Positions 1 through 5,497 are shown, numbered from the stretch's first letter. The stretch: 7,011 nt of DNA from Acidobacteriota bacterium (GCA_029863825.1 JAOTUP010000100.1:1-7011), one strand, 5' to 3'. Translations and numbers: made by a program. Notes: generated from the letters alone by a model not told the origin.

Positions 1-34
1 GATTGAGAAAGCTCGGAGGCGGCCTTCGTCACGC

Positions 35-538
35 TCAGCTCCCTGCCGGCCGGCATTCCATGTGCCAGTTGAGCTGCTCGTTGGCAATCGTCCGAAAACC
101 CAGGCGCTGGTAGAGCCTGGCGGCGGGGTTGTGCGGTTCGACCCTGAGCCGCACCGATTTTCTTGCTCGTGCAGCTTCCTCGAGCAGCGCCTCGATGACC
201 GCACTGCCCAGACCCCGACCGCGGGAGTCGGGCAGAAGTGTGATGTCGATCAGCCGGTGTTCTTCACTCGTGCGATCGACATAGAGGCGACCCACCGGCC
301 TGTCCTGCCAGAGAATGATGTCGAACTGGGCTCTCGGGAAAGAGCGGCGGTAATGCTCATGCTGTGCGCGGAACTGCATGGACATGAGCTGCTGCTTGTC
401 TTCGGCACTCCACGATAGCGCTGCGATGTCCTCACGGGTGCTGGCATAGAGCGCTTCGAGGAACGGGAAGTCGCTGTCGATGACGGGTCGAAACCCGACC
501 GGCAAGGCAGCCCGCGAGTTGTCGACCTTCATGTCCAC
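35..538 (-). CDS. GNAT family N-acetyltransferase
   Basis: Predicted cytoplasmic enzyme that moves an acetyl group from acetyl-CoA to an amine; the substrate cannot be read from the sequence. The 167-residue length is usual for a single GNAT domain. The acetyl-CoA pyrophosphate-binding motif A is clear at about residues 101-115, with RGRGLG at 106-111 following the beta strand LIDITLLP. The C-terminal motif B region NPAARLYQRLGF lies at 137-148. The first codon used here is GTG at 538, with AAGGA seven bases upstream. An ATG two codons later (532) with GAAGG upstream is equally possible. The gene lies 19 bp downstream of the DUF6916-like gene on the same strand, and its ribosome binding site sits in that gap, so the two are probably cotranscribed. 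Family assignment is firm; function is not. Confidence 0.9.
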   Translation of the reverse strand: MDMKVDNSRAALPVGFRPVIDSDFPFLEALYASTREDIAALSWSAEDKQQLMSMQFRAQHEHYRRSFPRAQFDIILWQDRPVGRLYVDRTSEEHRLIDITLLPDSRGRGLGSAVIEALLEEAARARKSVRLRVEPHNPAARLYQRLGFRTIANEQLNWHMECRPAGS

Positions 539-557
539 CTTCGTGTCCTTCGTACTG

Positions 558-989
558 TTAGTTCAGAACGGCCTCGTAGGTCGCGGCATGCGCGTACTTG
601 GCTCGCGGGATCCTGTTCAGCAACAGCGGAACTTCGCCCAGTCGCGGGTGTGTGAGGGTGTAGGTGGCACCGGTCAACACGGTTGCGGCCGAGCTTGAGA
701 ACAGCAGTGATATCGCCGCGGGCCTCAGATTCGTCGGCCGATATCGGTCGTTCTTGTACTCGCGAAGCGATGCCTCCTGCAGCACTAGAATCGTGCGGCA
801 TTCGCTGTTGAGGTCGGGTCCTTCTTCCAAAGCGAACGGTTGACCCACCAAGCTCGACCAGAGGTTGTGCTCCGAGTTGCGCGGGCGCGCAGCGCTCGGC
901 GGCGCGCCCGCAGGCGACAGCCACCAGAGGCCGGCGGCTCCCGCCAGACACAGCCTGGAAAGTAGCTCCCTCCGCGTCAGCGCCTGCAT
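558..989 (-). CDS. DUF6916-like protein with Tat signal
   Basis: A 143-residue protein of unknown function. Residues 1-30 look like a twin-arginine export signal: LTRRELL at 4-10, then a hydrophobic stretch (LCLAGAAGLWWL) and a proline/alanine-rich linker. The mature part has the pattern I associate with DUF6916: W44..LVGQPF near 44-52, ISLLF at 93-97, a TYTLTHPRLG segment at 109-118, and a C-terminal YEAVLN. The open frame extends upstream to an ATG at 1097, but the ATG at 989 is preferred. It puts the Tat motif at the N-terminus and has a purine-rich site (GAGAGGGG) just upstream. Proteins of this family often sit near phage-tail-collar-like genes; none is visible here, though a GNAT gene follows directly. 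Family match is from memory of the pattern. Confidence 0.8.
   Translation of the reverse strand: MQALTRRELLSRLCLAGAAGLWWLSPAGAPPSAARPRNSEHNLWSSLVGQPFALEEGPDLNSECRTILVLQEASLREYKNDRYRPTNLRPAAISLLFSSSAATVLTGATYTLTHPRLGEVPLLLNRIPRAKYAHAATYEAVLN
881..911. repeat. 10-bp perfect inverted repeat in the DUF6916-like gene
   Basis: Arms at 881-890 (GCGGGCGCGC) and 902-911 are exact reverse complements, separated by 11 bases. The repeat covers codons of about residues 26-37, the low-complexity linker just after the Tat signal. In the mRNA it would fold into a very GC-rich hairpin 78-108 nt after the start codon. In DNA this rich in G and C it could be by chance. Confidence 0.5.
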
Positions 990-1068
990 CGACCCCTCTC
1001 TCACGGCTTCACCGAGATTCTCCGAGAGCTTCAACTCCCTCGATCCCTTTTGGCCAAGCACCAGCATC

Positions 1069-1097
1069 ATATTAGCAATAGACTGTGCGGCGGGCAA
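1069..1097 (-). promoter_or_regulatory. Possible sigma-70-type promoter for DUF6916/GNAT operon
   Basis: On the minus strand TTGCCC (1092-1097) is followed after exactly 17 bases by TAATAT (1069-1074). Each hexamer matches the -35/-10 consensus at four of six positions. It would give a leader of roughly 70 nt before the ATG at 989. The TATGAT that overlaps the -10 is closer to consensus but has a poor spacing of 20. Prediction only. Confidence 0.3.
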
Positions 1098-1201
1098 TCT
1101 GAGGGCTGCGAAAAGTAGGTAGTAGGGGAGCCGGACGGTAACCGGAAAAAGGGAACTCGCTCCAGCAACTACAGGTGCGGGTACTGCGGTAGCACTATGT
1201 C

Positions 1202-1207
1202 AAGGAG
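1202..1207 (+). promoter_or_regulatory. Shine-Dalgarno AAGGAG before TTG codon at 1213
   Basis: AAGGAG lies five bases before a TTG codon that is in frame with the CheR-type gene. It supports an alternative start giving a protein 40 residues longer (330 aa). The ATG at 1333, which fits the family domain boundary better, has no visible ribosome binding site. Confidence 0.4.
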
Positions 1208-1332
1208 CACACTTGTCGGCCTGCCTGGTCTCTGCTGTCCGGCCACCGAGCCTCCTGCGACCGACGTCGCGCGCCTGCGCGCGGGAGTGCCGATCACGCT
1301 CCGGGCGCCCCTTTTCGACGTACGCTTGGCCA

Positions 1333-2205
1333 ATGCGGGACGCGGAGTGCATCGAGTTTCTCCAGTGGGCACTCCCGAGGCTGGATCTCCGCTGGGCGGG
1401 ATTTCGCAAGCCGCGGCGGCAAGTGTGCCGAAGGATCACGCAACGAGTGAGTGCGCTGGGTCTCTCGGGACTGGCCGAGTACCGACGCACCCTCGAGTCC
1501 GAGGAGAGCGGTACCGGCGAGTGGGCGGTCCTCGATTTGCTCTGCCGGGTGACGATCTCCCGGTTCTTTCGCGACCGCAGGGTGTTCGAGGCTCTGGGCC
1601 GGAAGGTGCTGCCGCAACTCGCGCACGCGGCTGAAGGAGAGGGTCGGACGGCGCTTCGGGCCTGGAGCGTCGGCTGCGCCTCGGGCGAGGAGCCTTACAG
1701 CCTGCGGATCCTGTGGCACTTCGAGGTCACCCCGCAGGCTGACGGCCTCGAGCTCGAAATCGTGGCGACCGATATCGACGAACACCTCCTGAAGCGGGCG
1801 CTTCGGGCGCGGTATCCGGCCGGGAGTCTGCGCGAGGTGCCCGACAGCTGGAAGGGTGAGGCGTTTCGGCAAGAAGAGACCGGCGAGTTCGTCCTGCGGG
1901 AGAGCTTCCGGCGCGGGGTCGAGCTTCGGTTGGAAGACGTGCGGGTCACCGCGCCGCCCGGGCGGTTTGATCTCGTTCTCTGCCGCAATCTCGCCTGGAC
2001 CTATTTCGGCGAGAGCGCCCAGCGAAGAGTGCTCGCCCGGATCGCCTCGGCCCTGCGACCAGGAGGACTTCTCGTCGTCGGTGGGCACGAAGTGCTTCCA
2101 GGTGACGGGGATGACGGGACGGTTTTCGAGCTTCTCGAGCGGTCGACCTACTCCAAGAGATCTCGCCCAAAGGCTTCCCGAGAGGAAACTTCAGCGACAC
2201 AGTGA
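1333..2205 (+). CDS. CheR-type SAM-dependent methyltransferase
   Basis: A 290-residue homologue of CheR, which methylates glutamate side chains of chemoreceptors using S-adenosylmethionine. An N-terminal helical CheR_N-like region (about 1-85) ends in TISRFFRDRRVF, the family's conserved segment. The SAM-binding domain follows: SVGCASGEEPYSL at 112-124, the acidic loop ATDID at 146-150, RFDLVLCRNLAWTYF at 211-225 and LRPGGLLVVGGHE at 241-253. There is no C-terminal TPR or receptor-tethering extension. No receptor, CheB, CheA or CheW gene is in the window, so this is a solo CheR whose substrate may not be a classical chemoreceptor. The ATG at 1333 is chosen because the CheR_N similarity begins right there. 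The frame is open upstream to TTG 1213, which has a strong Shine-Dalgarno sequence, and third-position GC stays high there (31 of 40 codons), so a 330-aa form cannot be excluded. Confidence 0.87.
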   Translation: MRDAECIEFLQWALPRLDLRWAGFRKPRRQVCRRITQRVSALGLSGLAEYRRTLESEESGTGEWAVLDLLCRVTISRFFRDRRVFEALGRKVLPQLAHAAEGEGRTALRAWSVGCASGEEPYSLRILWHFEVTPQADGLELEIVATDIDEHLLKRALRARYPAGSLREVPDSWKGEAFRQEETGEFVLRESFRRGVELRLEDVRVTAPPGRFDLVLCRNLAWTYFGESAQRRVLARIASALRPGGLLVVGGHEVLPGDGDDGTVFELLERSTYSKRSRPKASREETSATQ

Positions 2206-2207
2206 GG

Positions 2208-2224
2208 GTGTTCGTGCCGGACAC
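2208..2224 (+). terminator. Hairpin just after the CheR-type gene
   Basis: GTGTTCG (2208-2214) pairs with CGGACAC (2218-2224) in a 7-bp stem with one T-G wobble and a 3-base loop, starting two bases after the stop codon. No T-run follows, so it is at best an atypical terminator or a 3' end stabiliser. The neighbouring hydrolase gene is convergent, so some transcription stop is expected in this 150-bp gap. Confidence 0.35.
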
Positions 2225-2355
2225 GATCAGGCTGAGCTCAAGTGAGAGAAGATCTGCACAGAGAGTTCCGCTAACCGGACATGGCTGAACGGTCCCGCGC
2301 GGTCACAGGGAGCCTGGCGCAGAATTCCGCTGATCGGGCACCGACGACACATATT

Positions 2356-3291
2356 TCACCGTGCACGAGAGTCCACCTGGAGAATGGCGGCGGCGATCTC
2401 GGCCGGCACTTCTTCCTGCAGGAAATGGCCGGCCTCGGTCTGGGTGACTGGCGCGGCCGGCAGGAGGCGCTCGATGTGGCGCCTAACGCGACCGAGGATC
2501 GGGTCCCGGTTGCCCCAAACGATGGCAGCGGGACCGGTCAACGAGGTAGCGACCGACTGCGAGCGCTCGAGACCGGCGATCGATGGATGGGCGTGCGAGT
2601 CGGGCACCATGCGGGCAAGAGCCAGGGGCGCCGTGCGATCGCGGACACGGCGCAGCGGCCAGCGATAGGCGCGCGCCGTCGTGCCGCTGATGCTCGCGCG
2701 GTCGCCCTGGGCACGCGCGAGCGCCGTCTGGGGAAATCCAAGCACGCGGAAAACAACATCACTCACCAGAGGGAGGCGCGCAAGGCGATGGAAGCGCGTC
2801 GGCCGAAAGCCGGGCTTCGGTGGGCCGATGACGGTGTTCAAGACGACAAGACCGGAAAGCCGCTCGCGGCGCTCGTCGAAGGCGGCGAGCCCGATCGGCC
2901 CGCCCCAGTCCTGGACCACCAAGAGCACGTCGTCGAGGGCGAGAGCGTCGAGGAGAGCGCCGAGCCACCGGGCGTGGTTGTCGAGTCGGTGCGCTTTCGA
3001 GTCGCGCGGTTTGTCGGAGAGCCCCAGGCCGACGACGTCGGGCAAGACGACGCGGAATCTGTCGTCCGGCAGGGCAGCGACGACCTTGCGGTACAAGAAG
3101 CCCCAGGTGGGGTTGCCGTGGACCATGAGAAGAGGACGGCCAGCGGGATCACCACCTTCCATGAGGTGCATCCGGTGCTCGCCGACGTCGATGAGAGAGC
3201 GCTCGAACGGCACGAGTGGAGCGAGCCAGTCAGGAAGGGGCGGTGCCGCCAGGCGGGACCTGGCACGCTCGGGCGATCGCGGCTGATTCAT
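2356..3291 (-). CDS. Haloalkane dehalogenase-like alpha/beta hydrolase
   Basis: A 311-residue alpha/beta-hydrolase, predicted to split carbon-halogen bonds by nucleophilic attack of an aspartate on the substrate. Visible motifs are HGNPTWGFL from residue 58 (oxyanion region), DVVGLGLSDKP at 85-95, the nucleophile elbow VVQDWGG with Asp128, a helical cap at about 155-245, WGNRDP with Asp263, and AGHFLQEE with His289. Asp128-Asp263-His289 make the triad. Asn60 and Trp129 sit where the two halide-stabilising residues lie. The Asp/His/Asp plus Asn/Trp set is the one described for subfamily HLD-III; HLD-II has Glu as the acid and HLD-I has a second Trp. There is no signal peptide. The ATG at 3291 has no Shine-Dalgarno sequence, only a pyrimidine-rich stretch upstream. 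The gene lies 128 bp downstream of the cupin gene on the same strand. Dehalogenation is inferred; related hydrolases may act on other substrates. Confidence 0.88.
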   Translation of the reverse strand: MNQPRSPERARSRLAAPPLPDWLAPLVPFERSLIDVGEHRMHLMEGGDPAGRPLLMVHGNPTWGFLYRKVVAALPDDRFRVVLPDVVGLGLSDKPRDSKAHRLDNHARWLGALLDALALDDVLLVVQDWGGPIGLAAFDERRERLSGLVVLNTVIGPPKPGFRPTRFHRLARLPLVSDVVFRVLGFPQTALARAQGDRASISGTTARAYRWPLRRVRDRTAPLALARMVPDSHAHPSIAGLERSQSVATSLTGPAAIVWGNRDPILGRVRRHIERLLPAAPVTQTEAGHFLQEEVPAEIAAAILQVDSRAR

Positions 3292-3366
3292 GTGTCGAGG
3301 TTACTTGAGGGGAGAAAGAGAGAAGGGACCCGACGGCGAATCGAATGCGAGTTCGAAGCGATGAGC

Positions 3367-3390
3367 ACCTGAGCCGCGCGTGTCTCAGGT
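3367..3390 (-). terminator. Perfect 7-bp hairpin between cupin and hydrolase genes
   Basis: ACCTGAG (3367-3373) and CTCAGGT (3384-3390) are exact reverse complements around a 10-base loop. The hairpin lies 30-53 bases after the cupin stop codon on the minus strand. No T-run follows, so intrinsic termination is uncertain. It may attenuate read-through from the cupin gene into the hydrolase gene or protect the cupin mRNA end. Confidence 0.35.
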
Positions 3391-3419
3391 AACGAAGTGC
3401 CTGGCACCGGTCGACGAGT

Positions 3420-3854
3420 CTAGCCGCTGAAGACGACGAGCATGGCGAGGTCTTCGGTGATCGTGTGGAAGCGGTGCTCGACGCCGGCAGCGACATAAAG
3501 GACAGACCCGGGCTCGGCGGCGACCTCCTCGCTGCCGACCGAGAATCGCGCCCGTCCCGAGACGACGTAGTAGATCTCATCGGCGTCGTGCGGCTCTTGG
3601 AGATCTCTGGCGCCGGCTGCCAACTCGTACAGCCCGGCATGCATTGACGGAGCACGCAGGAACTCGAGATAGGCGCGGCCCGAGGTCGCGCGCTCACGCT
3701 GCAGCACATCGAGTGTGTGGGCGGACCAGACGTCGGTGGGCGTCATCGAAGCCTCCTTTTCGGCCTCCTGGCGGCTGAGAGGTGTCGTGGCAACGCCAAG
3801 AGTCGCAAGTGTGCCACACGAGAGGAGTGAAATGAGTGCGCGGCGGCGAAACAT
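3420..3854 (-). CDS. Single-domain cupin, with N-terminal signal peptide in long form
   Basis: The long form has 144 residues. Residues 1-24 look like a Sec signal peptide: MFRRR, then a hydrophobic core (ALISLLSCGTLATLGVA) with possible cleavage after Ala22. A lipoprotein reading around Cys13 is less likely because the hydrophobic stretch continues past it. The cupin beta-barrel follows at about 60-144. Motif 1 is EPHDADEIYYVVSG (His89, Asp92, Glu93) and motif 2 is EPGSVLYVAAGVEHRFH (His127). These residues would hold a metal, but motif 1 lacks the second histidine of the classic HxH. ATG 3854 has AAGGAG six bases upstream. An internal in-frame ATG at 3746 (Met37) has an even better Shine-Dalgarno sequence and would yield a 108-residue cytoplasmic cupin, close to the family's usual size as I recall it. 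The substrate is unknown. The dehalogenase-like gene lies downstream. Confidence 0.87.
   Translation of the reverse strand: MFRRRALISLLSCGTLATLGVATTPLSRQEAEKEASMTPTDVWSAHTLDVLQRERATSGRAYLEFLRAPSMHAGLYELAAGARDLQEPHDADEIYYVVSGRARFSVGSEEVAAEPGSVLYVAAGVEHRFHTITEDLAMLVVFSG
3752..3760 (-). promoter_or_regulatory. Internal Shine-Dalgarno in cupin gene (start 3746)
   Basis: On the minus strand AAAAGGAGG lies five bases before the ATG at 3746, inside the reading frame of the long form, where it encodes part of EKEA. It is the best anti-16S match I found in the window. A second copy of the AGGAGG core lies at 3764-3770. It supports internal initiation at Met37. Confidence 0.55.
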
Positions 3855-3860
3855 GGTGGT

Positions 3861-3866
3861 CTCCTT
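3861..3866 (-). promoter_or_regulatory. Shine-Dalgarno for long cupin form (start 3854)
   Basis: AAGGAG on the minus strand, six bases before the ATG at 3854. It favours this start over the upstream ATG at 3959, whose extra 35 residues look like translated non-coding DNA. Confidence 0.6.
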
Positions 3867-3894
3867 GATGGAGGTGAAAGTGGTGACAGTATGC

Positions 3895-3935
3895 GGGGCA
3901 CACGAGGAGGTGCTTTCTCGCCGACGTTGTGCCCC
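3895..3935. repeat. 8-bp perfect inverted repeat upstream of the cupin gene
   Basis: GGGGCACA (3895-3902) and TGTGCCCC (3928-3935) are exact reverse complements with a 25-base spacer, centred 33 bp apart, about three helical turns. The pair lies 41-81 bp upstream of the cupin start, where an operator could be. An mRNA hairpin with a long loop is the alternative. Confidence 0.45.
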
Positions 3936-3980
3936 TAAGGTCGGGAAGAACGATCTCATTCGCGTGAATGGAAGACGTCA

Positions 3981-4009
3981 TTGGAGAACGCGGGATCAGT
4001 AGGTATGCT
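3981..4009 (+). promoter_or_regulatory. Possible promoter of the sugar operon
   Basis: TTGGAG (3981-3986) and TATGCT (4004-4009) are separated by exactly 17 bases. The match is three of six and four of six positions to the sigma-70 consensus, so it is weak. If used, it would give a leader of roughly 210 nt before the glycosyltransferase start. Confidence 0.25.
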
Positions 4010-4031
4010 GCGAATTCATGTGCGCGAGCTG

Positions 4032-4170
4032 CCGCGTCGCGCGGTCGGCGCGGGTACGAGAGATCGGGAGCAGCAACCGTCAAAGAGGGCGTCACGCAAA
4101 GCTTCGGAGACTCGTGACGTTTCCTGGGAAAGATATGCTCAGCGGACGTTGCTGCACCGACGAAGCAATG
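4032..4170 (+). other. Structured leader: three successive hairpins
   Basis: There are three stem-loops in the leader of the glycosyltransferase gene. The first is 4032-4039 with 4046-4053 (8 bp, one wobble, 6-base loop). The second is 4090-4096 with 4113-4119 (CGTCACG and CGTGACG, perfect, 16-base loop containing CTTCGG). The third is 4147-4153 with 4164-4170 (7 bp, one wobble, 10-base loop). A 9-base direct repeat, ACCGACGAA, occurs at 4156-4164 and 4185-4193. No T-run follows any of them, so this does not look like a classical attenuator, and it matches no riboswitch I recognise. Confidence 0.35.
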
Positions 4171-4228
4171 CCGCCGATCAAAGGACCGACGAATCTGCTC
4201 TTCCAACTTCAGGGTGAAAGTGTGCGGG

Positions 4229-4987
4229 ATGAATGAATCGAAGGATCCTGTGAGCTCAGCGATGGCGGAAGCTGGAACCGAAGGTGATCGCAGTCGCACT
4301 GTCAGCATCATCGTCCCGGCGTACAATGAAGGCGCGACGATCATCGAACTCCTGGAGCGCGTGAACACGCAGTCGGTTGACGGGTTCGAACTCGAAGTGA
4401 TTGTCATCGATGACGGGTCGAGCGACAACTCGGTCGCGCTTCTGGAATCCAGGCCCGACCTCTATTCGCAGCTCATACCGTTACCGCGGAATGGCGGCAA
4501 AGGAGCGGCCGTCAAGGAAGGGCTCAAGGTCGCCACCGGAGAATATGTCCTCTTTCAAGACGCAGATCTGGAGTACGACCCCAGCGAATATGCGGACCTT
4601 CTCGTACCAGTGACCAAGTTCGATGCCGATGTCGTTATCGGCAGTCGAGTCATCGCGCCTCGGTTTACGCGGGTCCATTTCTTCTGGCACAAGGTCGGGA
4701 ACAGGGCAATCACCAACGTGTTCAATCTTTTTTTCAACACGACATTCACAGATATCTACAGCTGCTACCTCATGTATCGGCGCTCACTCGTAGATCCGGA
4801 TCGGCTGCGATCAGTCGGGTGGGAACAGCACGCAGAGATCCTCGCGACCGCCGCGAAGAAAGCGAATGTCATGTATGAGGTTCCGATCAGTTATCACGGC
4901 CGGACGTATGACGAAGGAAAGAAGATCAGGGCTCATCATGTATTTGCCATCTTCTGGATGATGATGCGTAAACGTGTGTTTTTGTAG
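4229..4987 (+). CDS. Family 2 glycosyltransferase, DPM1-like
   Basis: A 252-residue GT-A fold transferase, likely to move a sugar from a nucleotide donor to a lipid carrier or a growing glycan at the cytoplasmic face of the membrane. Motifs in order: SIIVPAYNEG at 26-35, IVIDDGSSD ending at 66, RNGGKGAAVKEGL at 87-99, the metal-binding DAD at 111-113 within QDADLEYDP, IGSR ending at 140, and the C-terminal YHGRTYDEGKKI at 222-233, which is typical of dolichol/polyprenyl-phosphate mannosyltransferase-like enzymes. There is no C-terminal transmembrane pair, so the protein is soluble or peripheral. ATG 4229 is used; GTG 4214 and ATG 4262 in the same frame are possible, and none has a good Shine-Dalgarno sequence. 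It is the first gene of the sugar operon, 47 bp before the next cupin gene. Its GC content is markedly below that of the genes to the left. Confidence 0.92.
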   Translation: MNESKDPVSSAMAEAGTEGDRSRTVSIIVPAYNEGATIIELLERVNTQSVDGFELEVIVIDDGSSDNSVALLESRPDLYSQLIPLPRNGGKGAAVKEGLKVATGEYVLFQDADLEYDPSEYADLLVPVTKFDADVVIGSRVIAPRFTRVHFFWHKVGNRAITNVFNLFFNTTFTDIYSCYLMYRRSLVDPDRLRSVGWEQHAEILATAAKKANVMYEVPISYHGRTYDEGKKIRAHHVFAIFWMMMRKRVFL

Positions 4988-5034
4988 TCTCCATCTCACT
5001 GCGTTCCACCGCCATCCAAGTCGAGGATCCCGAA

Positions 5035-5490
5035 ATGACGATCAGACCGCTCTCTGACGACGAGCAGGAACACTGGCCGAAGAAACCGCTGGTAGCTCTC
5101 GAAGCGCCCTTCTCAGACGCTCGGGGAAAGATCCAGCCACTGGTCGATTTGATGATGGAGAGCGCGGTTCTGATCGAGTCAAAGAAAGGCTCGCTGCGCG
5201 CCAACCACTACCACAAGACGGACTGGCATTATTGCTATGTCTTGTCGGGTTGCATTGAGTACTATCATCGACCGACCGGCAGCGAAGCCGAGCCCGAGTG
5301 TATTCGCGTCGAACAAGGCCAGATGGTCTTCACGCCGCCGATGGTGGACCACGGGATGAAGTTTCCGCAAGACACGGTGTTCCTTACGCTGTCGCGCAAT
5401 CCGAGGGACCAGGAGTCCTATGAAGCCGATGTCGTCAGGATCGAAATGCTGTCGACGGATGGAACCATAAGCTGGACACCGGAAGACTAG
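5035..5490 (+). CDS. Cupin protein of sugar-biosynthesis type
   Basis: A 151-residue single-domain cupin of the RmlC-like jelly-roll fold. The opening FSDARGKIQPL at 26-36 resembles the FxDxRGxI start of sugar-nucleotide ketoisomerases and epimerases. RANHYHKTDWHYCYVLSG at 55-72 supplies His58, His60 and His65, the last where many cupins have Glu. PPMVDHGMKF has His106, and the C-terminus carries RNPRDQESYEADVVR. The HxH and later His suggest a bound metal, as in the cupin domain of CapF, more than the catalytic His/Tyr of RmlC. GAGGA lies seven bases before ATG 5035. The stop codon is only 7 bp from the next start, so translation is probably coupled to the C-methyltransferase. The role is probably isomerisation or another step on the NDP-sugar, but the reaction cannot be assigned from sequence. 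Confidence 0.88.
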   Translation: MTIRPLSDDEQEHWPKKPLVALEAPFSDARGKIQPLVDLMMESAVLIESKKGSLRANHYHKTDWHYCYVLSGCIEYYHRPTGSEAEPECIRVEQGQMVFTPPMVDHGMKFPQDTVFLTLSRNPRDQESYEADVVRIEMLSTDGTISWTPED

Positions 5491-5497
5491 TCACAAC

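Larger units (their letters stand above)
990..1332. other. Divergent intergenic region
   Basis: About 340 bp between the divergently read DUF6916-like gene (minus) and the CheR-type gene (plus). It should hold promoters for both. I see a possible minus-strand promoter (1069-1097), a strong Shine-Dalgarno sequence before a TTG codon at 1213, and a small hairpin at 1268-1283 (6-bp CGCGCG arms, 4-base loop). If translation of CheR starts at 1213, the last 120 bases are coding. No RNA gene or convincing small ORF is seen. Confidence 0.6.
3855..4228. other. Divergent intergenic region before the sugar operon
   Basis: About 370 bp between the cupin gene (minus) and the glycosyltransferase gene (plus). 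It contains the cupin ribosome binding site, an 8-bp inverted repeat at 3895-3935, a possible plus-strand promoter at 3981-4009 and three hairpins between 4032 and 4170. Open frames here are short, lack ribosome binding sites and have no recognisable protein features. Confidence 0.6.

Noticed and set aside
1954..1965. 12-bp palindrome CCGCCCGGGCGG
   Set aside because: Lies within the CheR coding sequence in very GC-rich DNA, with no second copy or context suggesting a site.
1294..2088. Minus-strand open frame of 264 codons opposite the CheR-type gene
   Set aside because: No ribosome site or domain; the plus strand carries the CheR motifs.
2264..2341. Imperfect 19-base direct repeat (2264-2282 and 2323-2341, TTCCGCT core) in the gap between convergent genes
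   Set aside because: Only 14 of 19 bases match and there are two copies; too weak to call a repeat family or attachment site.
2413..2424. 12-bp palindrome TTCCTGCAGGAA flanked by GGCCGGC motifs
   Set aside because: It encodes the conserved FLQEE segment next to the catalytic histidine of the hydrolase, so the codons explain it.
2281..3372. Plus-strand open frame of 363 codons, longer than the hydrolase gene opposite it
   Set aside because: Its product has no recognisable domain and is rich in charged low-complexity sequence. The minus strand encodes a complete alpha/beta-hydrolase with all catalytic motifs, so this is an antisense shadow in GC-rich DNA.
3834..3959. Upstream start (ATG 3959) for the cupin gene
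   Set aside because: It would bury the signal peptide behind 35 residues of non-protein-like sequence, and the ATG at 3854 has its own good ribosome site.
4018..4236. Small plus-strand ORF of 72 codons upstream of the glycosyltransferase
   Set aside because: Arg/Ser/Cys-rich product without homology signals, no Shine-Dalgarno sequence, and it covers the hairpins. A leader peptide cannot be fully excluded but nothing supports it.
3694..4428. Minus-strand open frame of 244 codons across the intergenic region
   Set aside because: It overlaps the well-supported glycosyltransferase antisense and the cupin in another frame, and its product has no family features.
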